64,000 bases of DNA from positions 1,913,418 to 1,977,417 of the forward strand of contig NZ_CP009687.1 of assembly GCF_001042715.1 (NCBI RefSeq), in the 5' to 3' direction. The translations under genes and the position numbers were made by a program. This document shows positions 17,068 to 25,194 of this stretch, in pieces. The first letter of the stretch is position 1; each line of letters opens with the position of its first letter. This stretch comes from Clostridium aceticum. GTDB taxonomy: Bacteria; Bacillota; Clostridia; Peptostreptococcales; Natronincolaceae. The notes beneath the pieces are model-generated. The model saw only the letters and a program-made list of their open reading frames with translations, was not told where the DNA came from and did no database searches.

Positions 17068-17727
17068 TTAGAATAATTCCTCCACAACACACTGAATAAG
17101 ATCAAAATTATATCCTCTTCTCATAAGTTGAGCATAAATTTTTTGTTTTAACTTAAAGGGATTGGGTTCTTTTTTTATATACTTTTCATAATATTTCTTA
17201 GCTAAATCTGTAGCATCAGCTTGATATAAATCTTGCTGTGCTATAACGATAGATTGAAATTTTTCCTCTTCTAAGTAGAAAAGACTTTGGCTGATAGCTT
17301 CTTTGGTAAATCCTTTTTGTGTTAGATACGGATATAATTTCATCTTAATTTGATTAAAGGGCAAGTTTTTTTTCTGAAGAAAAAACTTTTCTGTAATCTT
17401 TTGTGCTATTTCTATCTCCTTTTTTAAAGGAAATAAAGCTAAGGCGTCTGTAATGAAGGGGTCAGAAATCCCCTTTTCTATAAGTTCCTTCTTAACAAAA
17501 CCCCTTCCTTTTTTTTGTTTTTCTATCATATTCTTAACAAAAATTTCTGCAAATTTCTTATCGTCTAAATAATTCAGACTTTCTAATTTGTCTATAACCA
17601 TAACAATGCAAGTAGAAGGATAACCTTTACTAGACAAATAAGAAACCAACTCACTCTTGCTTCTTAATTTGTAGGATAAATAATTTAGTGATGAACGAAA
17701 GGCTTGTTTATATTCATTATTATGCAT
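17068..17727 (-). CDS. recX: Regulatory protein RecX
   Basis: A protein of about 219 residues with repeated three-helix RecX modules, for example YLSYKLRSKSELVSYLSSKG and KIYAQLMRRGYNFDLIQCVV. RecX binds along RecA filaments and inhibits RecA. The frame is open a further 18 codons, but that part is encoded by an intergenic repeat, so the start MHNNEYKQ is preferred; GAGG lies 13 bases before it. It is transcribed against its neighbours. Confidence 0.88.
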   Translation of the reverse strand: MHNNEYKQAFRSSLNYLSYKLRSKSELVSYLSSKGYPSTCIVMVIDKLESLNYLDDKKFAEIFVKNMIEKQKKGRGFVKKELIEKGISDPFITDALALFPLKKEIEIAQKITEKFFLQKKNLPFNQIKMKLYPYLTQKGFTKEAISQSLFYLEEEKFQSIVIAQQDLYQADATDLAKKYYEKYIKKEPNPFKLKQKIYAQLMRRGYNFDLIQCVVEELF

Positions 17728-17755
17728 CTTGCTGATCCATCCTCTCTGTTTTTTT

Positions 17756-17811
17756 CGCCACGGGGACAGTTTCTCTAGCACATGAAAAACACACGTGTCA
17801 GACTACGTGAG
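17756..17811. repeat. REP-like palindrome, copy C1 (degraded)
   Basis: Begins CGCCACGGGGACAG like the intact copy at 24960-25017 but its second arm has decayed. It abuts the 5' end of recX and provides the spurious upstream reading frame there. Confidence 0.6.
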
Positions 17812-17816
17812 AATTA

Positions 17817-17850
17817 TCACCCTGAGGGTAGCGAATGGGTCTTGAGTGTC
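17817..17850. repeat. Intergenic repeat, family B, partial
   Basis: TCACCCTGAGGGTAGCGAAT followed by GGGTCTT is the reverse complement (with changes) of the end of the B element at 39069-39138. It lies next to C1. Confidence 0.6.
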
Positions 17851-17854
17851 TAAA

Positions 17855-17894
17855 ATAAATGATAGAAAAATCATAACATTTTTCTATCATTTAT
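17855..17894. promoter_or_regulatory. Perfect 17-bp inverted repeat upstream of steA
   Basis: ATAAATGATAGAAAAAT and its exact complement are separated by 6 bases. The site lies between the divergent recX and steA genes, 40 bases before steA. It could be an operator, or a hairpin in the steA leader. No regulator is evident. Confidence 0.5.
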
Positions 17895-17933
17895 ACAAAT
17901 ACTATAAGAAAGCAGTTTATGGAGGAGTAGAAT

Positions 17934-19055
17934 ATGGACATTCGAGCACCAGTAAAGTTAGATAAAAAAACGAAAAATTTAGCTGGAAGGATTGAAGAAG
18001 GAAATATTGCTATTATTGATCATAGAGACCTTGATGAAGTAGCTGCAAACTCCTTGATTAATAAGAAAGTGGCGGCGGTAATCAACTGTGAAATGTCTAT
18101 CAGTGGAAGGTATCCAAACCTCGGGCCTAGCATGTTGGAGAAAGCGAAGGTAAATATATATGATGTGATTAAAGGGGATTTGTTTGATGTATTAAAAGAT
18201 GGAGATAGCATCATAATTAAGGGGGATAAAATATTTTTTGAAGACAGAGAAATAGCTACTTTGTTAGAATTAACCTCTTCTAAAATTTCTCAGTTGTTGG
18301 CAATGGCGGAAACAAATTTAGAAATTGAGCTTGAAAAGTTTATTGACAATACCCTAACCTACGCCCATAAAGAAAAGGACTTTATTTTAGGTAAATTAAA
18401 TATTCCTATGATTAATACAGTGATACAAGACAAACAGGTTTTAGTGGTTGTAAGGGGACAAGATTATCGTAAGGATTTGAGTGCTGTTTTGCCTTATATT
18501 AAAGAAATGAAGCCAATTCTTATAGGGGTTGATGGAGGGGCAGATGCTTTATTGGAGTTTGGATTCGCACCGGATATCATCATAGGAGATATGGATAGTG
18601 TTACAGATCGATGCTTAAAGGTGTGTAAGGAGATTATTGTGCATGCTTATCCAAACGGAAAAGCACCTGGACTGGAACGTGTACAACAACTGAACCTTAA
18701 TGGGATAACCTTTCCTGCACCAGGTACCAGTGAAGACATTGCCATGCTATTGGCCTATGAGAAGGGAGCAGATCTTATCGTAGCAGTAGGTACCCATTCA
18801 AATATGATAGATTTTTTGGAAAAAGGTAGAAAAGGAATGGCAAGTACGTTTTTGGTTAGATTAAAGGTAGGGTCGAAGCTTGTAGATGCTAGGGGAGTGA
18901 GCAAGCTATATCATAGGAGAATTACAGCAAAACATATTTTATGGATGATTTTTGCAGCCCTCACCCCAATCATCATTACTTTATCTATCTCTCAACCAGT
19001 AAGAAATTTGTTAAAGCTTCTGATGATTAGATTTAGAATACTCTTAGGTATATAG
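17934..19055 (+). CDS. steA: SteA-like cytokinetic/envelope protein
   Basis: This 373-residue protein has the SteA layout: an N-terminal domain (IRAPVKLDKKTKNLAGRI, ISGRYPNLGP), a thiamin-pyrophosphokinase-like catalytic domain (GVDGGADALLEFGFAPDIII, GDMDSVTD) and one C-terminal membrane helix (about 333-352). In Corynebacterium SteA pairs with SteB and affects cell separation and peptidoglycan hydrolysis. Here the next gene is a SteB-like protein, which supports the name. Its role in Clostridia is not established. Confidence 0.85.
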   Translation: MDIRAPVKLDKKTKNLAGRIEEGNIAIIDHRDLDEVAANSLINKKVAAVINCEMSISGRYPNLGPSMLEKAKVNIYDVIKGDLFDVLKDGDSIIIKGDKIFFEDREIATLLELTSSKISQLLAMAETNLEIELEKFIDNTLTYAHKEKDFILGKLNIPMINTVIQDKQVLVVVRGQDYRKDLSAVLPYIKEMKPILIGVDGGADALLEFGFAPDIIIGDMDSVTDRCLKVCKEIIVHAYPNGKAPGLERVQQLNLNGITFPAPGTSEDIAMLLAYEKGADLIVAVGTHSNMIDFLEKGRKGMASTFLVRLKVGSKLVDARGVSKLYHRRITAKHILWMIFAALTPIIITLSISQPVRNLLKLLMIRFRILLGI

Positions 19056-19067
19056 GGAGGGTACAAA

Positions 19068-19952
19068 GTGGTATTTGACATAAAGTATTATATGGTTACA
19101 ATCGCTGCTATATTTATTTCCCTTGGGATTGGTATTTTTATCGGATTCAATATGAATGGAGGGGAAATTTACTTAAATCAGCAGCAACAGTTAATAGATA
19201 GTCTGGAAAACAGATTTGGAGAGTTTAGATTAGAGAGGGAGGATTTGCAAAAAAATATTGAAGAATTACAGCTAGAAAAAGAAAAACATGAAGATTTTAT
19301 TGAGAGAGCCTATTATGAGATCATTGACAGTAAACTAGCTAACTTTCGCATAGCTATTATACAAACTTCAGAAGACTATTACTATGATGACTTAAAAGAT
19401 GCTTTGCAGGAGGCAGGAGGAATTGTTCCTGTACAACTAATTTATACCAATAAACTTCTTCATTTAACAGAAGAAGAACTAGAAGATATCAACTATTCCT
19501 TTGGTGTAACTTTAACAGAAGAAGAGATTTTCAAGCAAACAAATCATGATGTTTTAGCGTTGTTGCAAGGTGGAGAAGCTTCCAATTTGTTAAACTATCT
19601 TATAACAAATGAGTTTATACGATTAACAGAATACGATCTATATGACCATGAAGTAGATCAAATTGTCATTGCAGGTGGAAGTCAAAAAGAAAATAGTGGC
19701 ATATTAAAAGCTGTGGACCTAGACCTCATTGATAAAATACAAAATGAAAATATGAAGGCAGTAGGGGTAGAAAGGCTAGATATATCTCATTCTTATATAC
19801 CTTCTTATAAAAACAGTGGTATATCAACAGTAGATAATGTTGATACTTTAATGGGACGTATGGCACTGATTCTGGCAATGGCTGGTAGAGAAGGATCTTT
19901 TGGAGAAAGGGAACATGCAGAGCAGTTGGTTCCTATAGGAGGGTATGAATAA
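19068..19952 (+). CDS. steB: SteB/MctB-like membrane protein (annotated as copper transporter family)
   Basis: This 294-residue protein has one N-terminal membrane helix (about residues 5-26), a coiled coil (about 35-75) and an extracytoplasmic domain containing QIVIAGGS. It matches the MctB/SteB family (DUF3186). The mycobacterial member was called a copper transporter, but pairing with steA points to an envelope role: SteB probably anchors or activates SteA at the division site. GTG start 12 bases after steA. Confidence 0.82.
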   Translation: MVFDIKYYMVTIAAIFISLGIGIFIGFNMNGGEIYLNQQQQLIDSLENRFGEFRLEREDLQKNIEELQLEKEKHEDFIERAYYEIIDSKLANFRIAIIQTSEDYYYDDLKDALQEAGGIVPVQLIYTNKLLHLTEEELEDINYSFGVTLTEEEIFKQTNHDVLALLQGGEASNLLNYLITNEFIRLTEYDLYDHEVDQIVIAGGSQKENSGILKAVDLDLIDKIQNENMKAVGVERLDISHSYIPSYKNSGISTVDNVDTLMGRMALILAMAGREGSFGEREHAEQLVPIGGYE

Positions 19953-19967
19953 AGGGAGGGAAAGGAA

Positions 19968-20645
19968 TTGGAGGCGGAAGTTGCTGTTATTATACCTGCT
20001 TATAATGAAGAAAAGAGAATAGTAAGAACACTCACAACCTTAAAGGAGATAAATCCTCTATATAAGATTTATGTTGTAGATGATGGATCTACAGATGCAA
20101 CAGCTGAAAAAGTTGCAAAGGTCAAAGACTTATGTCTAATAAAATCTATGAAGAACAAGGGGAAAGGTCAAGCATTAAAGACAGGAATTAAAGCAGCTCT
20201 TGCTTCCTCTGATATCATCGTTTTTTTGGATGCAGATCTTCAAGAAAGTGCTGGAGAAGTAGAAAAATTGATTAAGCCTATAGTAGATAATGAAGCTGAC
20301 GTAACTGTTGCGAAGTTTCCGCCAGCTAAGAAAAAAGGAGGTTTTGGACTAGTAAAAAAGCTTGCTAGATACGGTGTATATATCAATACAGGCAAAAAAT
20401 TAGATACAGTTCTTTCAGGACAAAGAGCTTTTAAGAAAAAGGTTTTAGAGAATCTAACATTCAATTATGAGGGTTATGGTGTTGAATTAGGCATGACCAT
20501 CGATTTGTTAAATAAAGGTTATCTTATAAAGGAAGTAGAAGTAAACATGTTTCATAATGAAACTGGTAGAGATTTACAGGGATTTCTCCATAGGGGAAAG
20601 CAGTTTTTTCAGATACTAAAGGTATTCTTAAAGAAAACAAAATGA
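19968..20645 (+). CDS. Glycosyltransferase family 2
   Basis: This 225-residue GT-A enzyme has VAVIIPAYNEEKRI, VVDDGSTDAT and the metal-binding FLDADLQES, plus SGQRAF, as in dolichyl/undecaprenyl-phosphate sugar transferases. TTG start with GGGAGG upstream. Its end overlaps the leader of the next gene. Position after steAB and before a polyprenyl-phosphate sugar-phosphate transferase suggests synthesis of an envelope glycan; the sugar and acceptor are unknown. Confidence 0.85.
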   Translation: MEAEVAVIIPAYNEEKRIVRTLTTLKEINPLYKIYVVDDGSTDATAEKVAKVKDLCLIKSMKNKGKGQALKTGIKAALASSDIIVFLDADLQESAGEVEKLIKPIVDNEADVTVAKFPPAKKKGGFGLVKKLARYGVYINTGKKLDTVLSGQRAFKKKVLENLTFNYEGYGVELGMTIDLLNKGYLIKEVEVNMFHNETGRDLQGFLHRGKQFFQILKVFLKKTK

Positions 20646-20668
20646 TTTTAGTCTTGGAGGACAACAAG

Positions 20669-21484
20669 ATGATGGTATCGATAATAGTTATGCTGGTTAG
20701 TATTTTTATTACTAAAATCACATTACCTTATATGAGGCATATGTTCCTAAAGGCAAATGTAGTTGCTAAAAATTATAAAGGAGATAGGATCCCTATTGGT
20801 ATGGGAATTACTTTTATCCCAGTAATGCTAATGAATTTTTTACTAATACTTTTATTTTTTAAGGAATTATCAGAGGTAATTTTCATATTTTTAGCAGGAA
20901 TTACTACCATGGGCTTTGCTGGAATAATAGATGACTTAATAGGAAATAGGACAGCTTCTGGGTTCAAAGGACATTTTTCACGCTTTCTTAAGGGTGAACT
21001 CACTACAGGGATGTTGAAGGCTGGTATAGGCGGGATGATTGCTTTGTTAATTAGTTTGCTTTATTCATCAGGGGTAATAGAATTTATTGTAAATGCCTTT
21101 ATTATTGCACTCTTTACAAATTTTATGAATTTATTAGATTTAAGACCTGGTAGAGCCCTAAAGGCTTACTTGTTGATGTCGGGGATCTTTATCCTCATAG
21201 GTATCACTGATACAATAGGATTAATCTTATTTAGTATTATTGGGTATTGTATCGGCTATCTGCCTCAGGATTTGAGAGCAAAGAGTATGATGGGGGATGT
21301 AGGTTCCAATACCTTGGGGATTACCTTAGGGATCATCACTGCAGTAAGCTTCTCAATGGAGATAAAGTTTGTATGGTTGATTATTTTGTTGTTGATCCAT
21401 ATGATATCAGAAAAATACTCCTTATCTAAAATTATTAAAAATAATTACCTTTTAAATTACTTAGACGAATTTGGTCGCGACTAA
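20669..21484 (+). CDS. MraY/WecA-like glycosyltransferase family 4 membrane protein
   Basis: A protein of about 271 residues with many membrane segments and the marks of polyprenyl-phosphate phosphosugar transferases: GIIDDLIGN, FMNLLDLRPGRALK in place of the NLLDGLDG motif, and MGDVGSNTLG. It probably transfers a phosphosugar to undecaprenyl phosphate, but the altered motif makes the activity uncertain. The frame is open from 20642; the ATG chosen has GGAGG 8 bases upstream. Confidence 0.82.
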   Translation: MMVSIIVMLVSIFITKITLPYMRHMFLKANVVAKNYKGDRIPIGMGITFIPVMLMNFLLILLFFKELSEVIFIFLAGITTMGFAGIIDDLIGNRTASGFKGHFSRFLKGELTTGMLKAGIGGMIALLISLLYSSGVIEFIVNAFIIALFTNFMNLLDLRPGRALKAYLLMSGIFILIGITDTIGLILFSIIGYCIGYLPQDLRAKSMMGDVGSNTLGITLGIITAVSFSMEIKFVWLIILLLIHMISEKYSLSKIIKNNYLLNYLDEFGRD

Positions 21485-21512
21485 TGAAGATGATTTGAGG
21501 TGCTATAAGTTT

Positions 21513-22601
21513 ATGATAAGTATAAAACGTGGCAAAGTTATAAAAATCTTAAGTAAATCCCAAGAAAAAACAAAACTAATTGTAGCAATCAATGGAAAAG
21601 AAGAAAAAGCTTTCAATTATAATTTGATGACAGGTGAAGTGTCTGTAGGCGATGAGGTAGTACTAAATACAACAGCTATTGAACTCAACTTAGGTACAGG
21701 CGGTTATCATTTTGTATTATATAATCTTGATAATAAGATTGTCCCTTTAGAGGAAGAAGGCCATATTATGAAACTGCGTTATACACCTTTGCAATTAAAG
21801 GTTTTTGCTGCTGAGGAACAAGACCATCCAAATCATCATAAGTTTCTAGCCTTTGAGTCTCTAAATAATTTACCTGTGATTGTAGGTAGCCTGCACAGTA
21901 TGTTGACCCCCATCGCAGCAACCTTAAAGTATATAAATCCTCGCATAAAAATTACTTATATTATGACAGATGCAGCCGCACTGCCAATTTATTTTAGTGA
22001 TACAGTGGATCAATTAAAGGAGAAGGGAATCATTGATCACACTATTACTATAGGACACGCTTTTGGTGGAGACTTAGAAACAGTAAATATATATAATGGA
22101 TTAATTGCAGCTAAAGAAATTACTCATTGTGATATAGCTATTGTAACAATGGGACCTGGTATTGTGGGGACCGGTACACCCTATGGCTTTACTGGTATTG
22201 AGCAAGGACAAATACTAGATGCAGTAGAAGATTTAGGAGGAGCTGCTATAGCAGTTCCTAGGATTAGTTTTAGTGATGAAAGAGAGCGACACTATGGTAT
22301 AAGTCACCATAGTTTAACTGTTTTTAGTAAAATTGCTAAAACCAGCTTCAAGATTATCCTACCTTTTTTGGAGGCTGATAAGAAAAAAGTTTTATATGAA
22401 CAATTAGAGTACTTGAATATTCATAGAAAACATACTATTATTGAAGAAGATGGTAGCATACTTTCTAAGGTATTAGATTATTTCGGTTTGTCCGTTAAAA
22501 CAATGGGACGAGGCTTTAAAGATGATGTTGCTTTCTTTTTAGCATGTAGTGCTGCTGCTGTACATAGTTGTGATCTTCTTAAAAATCATAATAGAAAATG
22601 A
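21513..22601 (+). CDS. DUF3866 family protein
   Basis: This 362-residue protein belongs to the uncharacterised DUF3866 family, often found near steA and nudF in Firmicutes. It starts with a small beta-rich domain (SIKRGKVIKILSKSQEK), followed by an alpha/beta domain with VTMGPGIVGTGTPYGFTG and HHSLTVFSK. No catalytic assignment is possible. The frame opens at 21471, overlapping the previous gene, but GAGGTG before this ATG decides the start. Confidence 0.8.
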   Translation: MISIKRGKVIKILSKSQEKTKLIVAINGKEEKAFNYNLMTGEVSVGDEVVLNTTAIELNLGTGGYHFVLYNLDNKIVPLEEEGHIMKLRYTPLQLKVFAAEEQDHPNHHKFLAFESLNNLPVIVGSLHSMLTPIAATLKYINPRIKITYIMTDAAALPIYFSDTVDQLKEKGIIDHTITIGHAFGGDLETVNIYNGLIAAKEITHCDIAIVTMGPGIVGTGTPYGFTGIEQGQILDAVEDLGGAAIAVPRISFSDERERHYGISHHSLTVFSKIAKTSFKIILPFLEADKKKVLYEQLEYLNIHRKHTIIEEDGSILSKVLDYFGLSVKTMGRGFKDDVAFFLACSAAAVHSCDLLKNHNRK

Positions 22602-22653
22602 ATTTGTATGCTATGGCTGTATTAAGTAATTATCAAAGGAGGGTTAAATATTT

Positions 22654-23193
22654 ATGTCATTTGAAGAAAAAACTTTAAAGTCTGAGAGAATATATGAAGG
22701 AAAAGTTGTTAACTTAAGAGTAGACACGGTAGAATTACCTCAAAAAAAGTATTCCAAGAGAGAAATCGTAGAACATGCGGGTGCTGTAGGGATTTTAGCA
22801 GTGACGGAGGATCAAAAAATTGTTCTTGTCAAGCAATTTAGAAAGCCTATTGAAGAAACTATACTAGAAATTCCTGCTGGTAAGCTGGAGGCAAAGGAAA
22901 ATCCTGCAGAATGTGCTATAAGAGAGTTGAGTGAGGAAACAGGATATACAACTGCGAAGGTAAAAAAGTTACTGGAGTTTTATTCTAGTCCTGGTTTTAC
23001 CAATGAAATCCTACATATTTACTTAGCAGAGGATCTACAAGAAGGGGTAGCCCATCCTGATGAAGGTGAATATGTTGAAACTTTACATATGTCTTTAGAT
23101 GATGCTCTTGAAAAAATCGCAAAAGGTGAGATTAAGGATGCTAAGACAGTGATTGCAGTCTTAGCCTATAAAAATATGTTGAATATGATTTAA
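22654..23193 (+). CDS. nudF: ADP-ribose pyrophosphatase (Nudix hydrolase)
   Basis: This 179-residue protein has a complete Nudix box (GKLEAKENPAECAIRELSEE followed by TGY) at about residues 87-109 and the N-terminal beta domain of ADP-ribose pyrophosphatases. It splits ADP-ribose to AMP and ribose 5-phosphate. A strong AAGGAGG precedes the ATG. nudF before spoIIM and xerD is the Bacillus order. Confidence 0.92.
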   Translation: MSFEEKTLKSERIYEGKVVNLRVDTVELPQKKYSKREIVEHAGAVGILAVTEDQKIVLVKQFRKPIEETILEIPAGKLEAKENPAECAIRELSEETGYTTAKVKKLLEFYSSPGFTNEILHIYLAEDLQEGVAHPDEGEYVETLHMSLDDALEKIAKGEIKDAKTVIAVLAYKNMLNMI

Positions 23194-23206
23194 GGACATG
23201 GCATAA

Positions 23207-23260
23207 AACCTCCATAATTGGCATAATGATTTTAATATCATTAATAAGCGAATGGAGGTT
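23207..23260 (+). promoter_or_regulatory. Hairpin that would mask the spoIIM ribosome binding site
   Basis: AACCTCCAT at 23207-23215 is the exact complement of ATGGAGGTT at 23252-23260, which holds the spoIIM Shine-Dalgarno GGAGG. A smaller hairpin (AATGAT with ATCATT, about 23224-23241) sits inside. In a transcript coming from nudF the site would be closed; one starting inside the stem would leave it open. Confidence 0.5.
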
Positions 23261-23265
23261 GTTTT

Positions 23266-23901
23266 GTGTTTAATAAGGTGATGGATTATCTGAAAAAACA
23301 TATACGAGAAAATATATTGATTTATTCTATCGTCATTTTATGTTTCTTGATTGGGATTTCTGTAGGGGCCTTTACTGTAAAAATAGTAGACAAACATCAA
23401 AAGGAAGAATTATTCTATTATTTAAGAGATTTTTTTCAGTTGTTTTATACCAATGAGTTAAGTGGTGGTAGTATTTTTAGACAATCCTTTATGAATAATT
23501 TTCAGCTACTTACTTTAAGTTGGATCTTAGGCTTATTGATTATATTAGCACCTCTTGTGCTGCTGATTGTATCTTTTAAAGGTTTTGTTATTGGATTTAC
23601 AGTGGCACTGCTCATAGAAGAATTTAAATTCTGGGGAATTCTATTATTTTTACTTGGAGTTTTTCCTCAAAATCTCATTATCATACCAATTTTTATTTTT
23701 GCCGCAGTTTTTTCTCTGGCTTTCTCTGCAGCCTTTATAAAGATCAAGCTTAAAAAAATAAAAAATACAGGATTCTTAAAACAGCTCTTACCCTATAGCA
23801 GCTTATATGGGATTTTGATCATCATGATTATATTTGCATGTTTTATAGAGTCCTATATAGCTCCATTTTTGATTAGACTCATTGCTGGGAATCTTCTTTA
23901 A
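23266..23901 (+). CDS. spoIIM: Stage II sporulation protein M
   Basis: This 211-residue protein has five or so membrane segments and the SpoIIM family features near the start (IGISVGAFTVK, NNFQLLTLSWILG). SpoIIM joins SpoIID and SpoIIP in the peptidoglycan-degrading complex that drives engulfment. GTG start behind GGAGG, which lies in a potential inhibitory stem. Gene order nudF-spoIIM-xerD is conserved, but the fur gene found between them in Bacillus is absent here. Confidence 0.92.
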   Translation: MFNKVMDYLKKHIRENILIYSIVILCFLIGISVGAFTVKIVDKHQKEELFYYLRDFFQLFYTNELSGGSIFRQSFMNNFQLLTLSWILGLLIILAPLVLLIVSFKGFVIGFTVALLIEEFKFWGILLFLLGVFPQNLIIIPIFIFAAVFSLAFSAAFIKIKLKKIKNTGFLKQLLPYSSLYGILIIMIIFACFIESYIAPFLIRLIAGNLL

Positions 23902-24023
23902 ATTAAGTTATTAAGAGATTTGAAAAGAATTTGCTAGAAATTTTATTTTCTTGCAGGAATTAGGGATCATTTGTTGAATATTTTCTATAGTAATAGTTGA
24001 AGGGTTAAAGGGAGAATTACACT

Positions 24024-24908
24024 ATGAATGAACTCATTTTGAATTATGTAGACTATTTAACAAATGAAAAACAATTGTCACACAACACTTTAGAGTCTTA
24101 TGTACGAGACGTCAAGCAGTATTTGACTTATTTAAATCAGAATGAAATCGATAATATTGCTCATACCAGTAAAACAAATGTGATTACATATCTAGTTTAT
24201 TTGCAAAATGAAGGGAAAGCAGTCTCTACTATATCAAGAAGTATAGCCTCTATTCGTTGTTTTTATCAATATTTACTTCAAAGTAAGATTGTTTTAAAGG
24301 ATCCTACTTTAAATTTAGAATCTCCAAAAACCAAGAAAAAACTACCTAATATAATGACTTTAAACGAGGTAGATGCTTTGTTGAATCAACCTGAAGACAG
24401 CACTTATAAAGGTAAAAGAGACAAAGCTATGTTGGAACTTCTATATGCAACAGGGATTAGGGTCTCGGAGTTAATTTCTTTGACGATAGAAGACATCAAT
24501 ATAGAGTTGGGTTTTGTACAATGCACCACAGGAAATCGAGAGAGAGTGATTCCTGTAGGTTCTGTAGCTTTACAGGCTTTGAAGAATTATTTAGAAAATG
24601 CTAGAAGTTGTTTTATTAAAAATGAGGAGGAAAAGCTGCTGTTTTTAAATATGCAAGGGGGACAATTAACCCGCCAAGGTTTTTGGAAAATTATAAAGGC
24701 TTATACGAAACAACTCAGTATTGCAAAAACCATTACCCCTCATACACTGAGACATTCCTTTGCAACCCATCTTGTACAAAATGGTGCTGATTTAAAATCT
24801 GTTCAGGAAATGTTGGGACATTCTGATATATCCACTACACAGATTTATGCGAATTTAACGAAGAATAAGATTAAGGATGTATATGATAAGACACACCCTA
24901 GGGCCTAA
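24024..24908 (+). CDS. xerD: Tyrosine recombinase XerD
   Basis: This 294-residue recombinase has an N-terminal SAM-like domain (about 1-85) and the catalytic domain with R146 (GIRVSEL), H240 and R243 (HTLRHSFATH), H266 (LGHSDI) and nucleophile Y275. XerD resolves chromosome dimers at dif with XerC or alone. It leads into deoB-punA as in Bacillus (ripX-drm-pupG). Confidence 0.94.
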   Translation: MNELILNYVDYLTNEKQLSHNTLESYVRDVKQYLTYLNQNEIDNIAHTSKTNVITYLVYLQNEGKAVSTISRSIASIRCFYQYLLQSKIVLKDPTLNLESPKTKKKLPNIMTLNEVDALLNQPEDSTYKGKRDKAMLELLYATGIRVSELISLTIEDINIELGFVQCTTGNRERVIPVGSVALQALKNYLENARSCFIKNEEEKLLFLNMQGGQLTRQGFWKIIKAYTKQLSIAKTITPHTLRHSFATHLVQNGADLKSVQEMLGHSDISTTQIYANLTKNKIKDVYDKTHPRA

Positions 24909-24924
24909 GATAGGTCCTATTTTT
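24899..24924 (+). terminator. Terminator after xerD
   Basis: TAGGGCCTA and TAGGTCCTA form a 9-bp stem (one G-U pair) with loop AGA, followed by TTTTT. The stem overlaps the xerD stop codon. Confidence 0.7.
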
Positions 24925-24959
24925 ATATGTAAGATGTAATAAATATCTTACATACGCTA

Positions 24960-25017
24960 CGCCACGGGGACAGTTCCTCAGGCACATAAAAGCGTACGTG
25001 CCAGATGAACCGTCCCC
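24960..25017. repeat. REP-like palindrome, copy C2
   Basis: GGGGACAGTTCCTCAGGCAC pairs with GTGCCAGATGAACCGTCCCC over 20 positions with three mismatches, a long imperfect hairpin after CGCCAC. A degraded copy lies at 17756-17811. Such GGGGAC palindromes are, from memory, common beside REP-associated transposases in Clostridia; no such transposase is in the window. Confidence 0.65.
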
Positions 25018-25035
25018 ATGACTCCGGGGTTTTTT

Positions 25036-25067
25036 GTCATTCTGAAGGCAGTGAAGAATCTTGTGTA
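25036..25067. repeat. Intergenic repeat, family B, left half
   Basis: GTCATTCTGAAGGCAGTGAA followed by GAATCTTGTGT matches the left half of the B element at 39069-39138 with few changes. Confidence 0.6.
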
Positions 25068-25108
25068 AAAGTTTTATTTTTTTATCTCTATTAACGGGTA
25101 TAATAACA

Positions 25109-25166
25109 CTCAGGATAATATTTGGAGAGAATTTTGGTAATAACTGTATTAGGTTAACGCCTATGA
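25109..25166. repeat. Miniature inverted-repeat element, right half, copy A3
   Basis: CTCAGGAT, then GGAGAGAATTTTGGTAATAA and GGTTAACGCCTATGA match the right part of the A elements (A2, A4). The left half is missing or diverged. It lies 29 bases before deoB. Confidence 0.65.
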
Positions 25167-25194
25167 CTAAATTTTATAATTAAGGAGGAATTTT

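Noticed and set aside
24960-25170. Cluster of palindromes considered as CRISPR-like or dif-like near xerD
   Set aside because: Units are of three different types with no regular spacing, and none resembles a 28-bp dif site; they are REP/MITE-type repeats.
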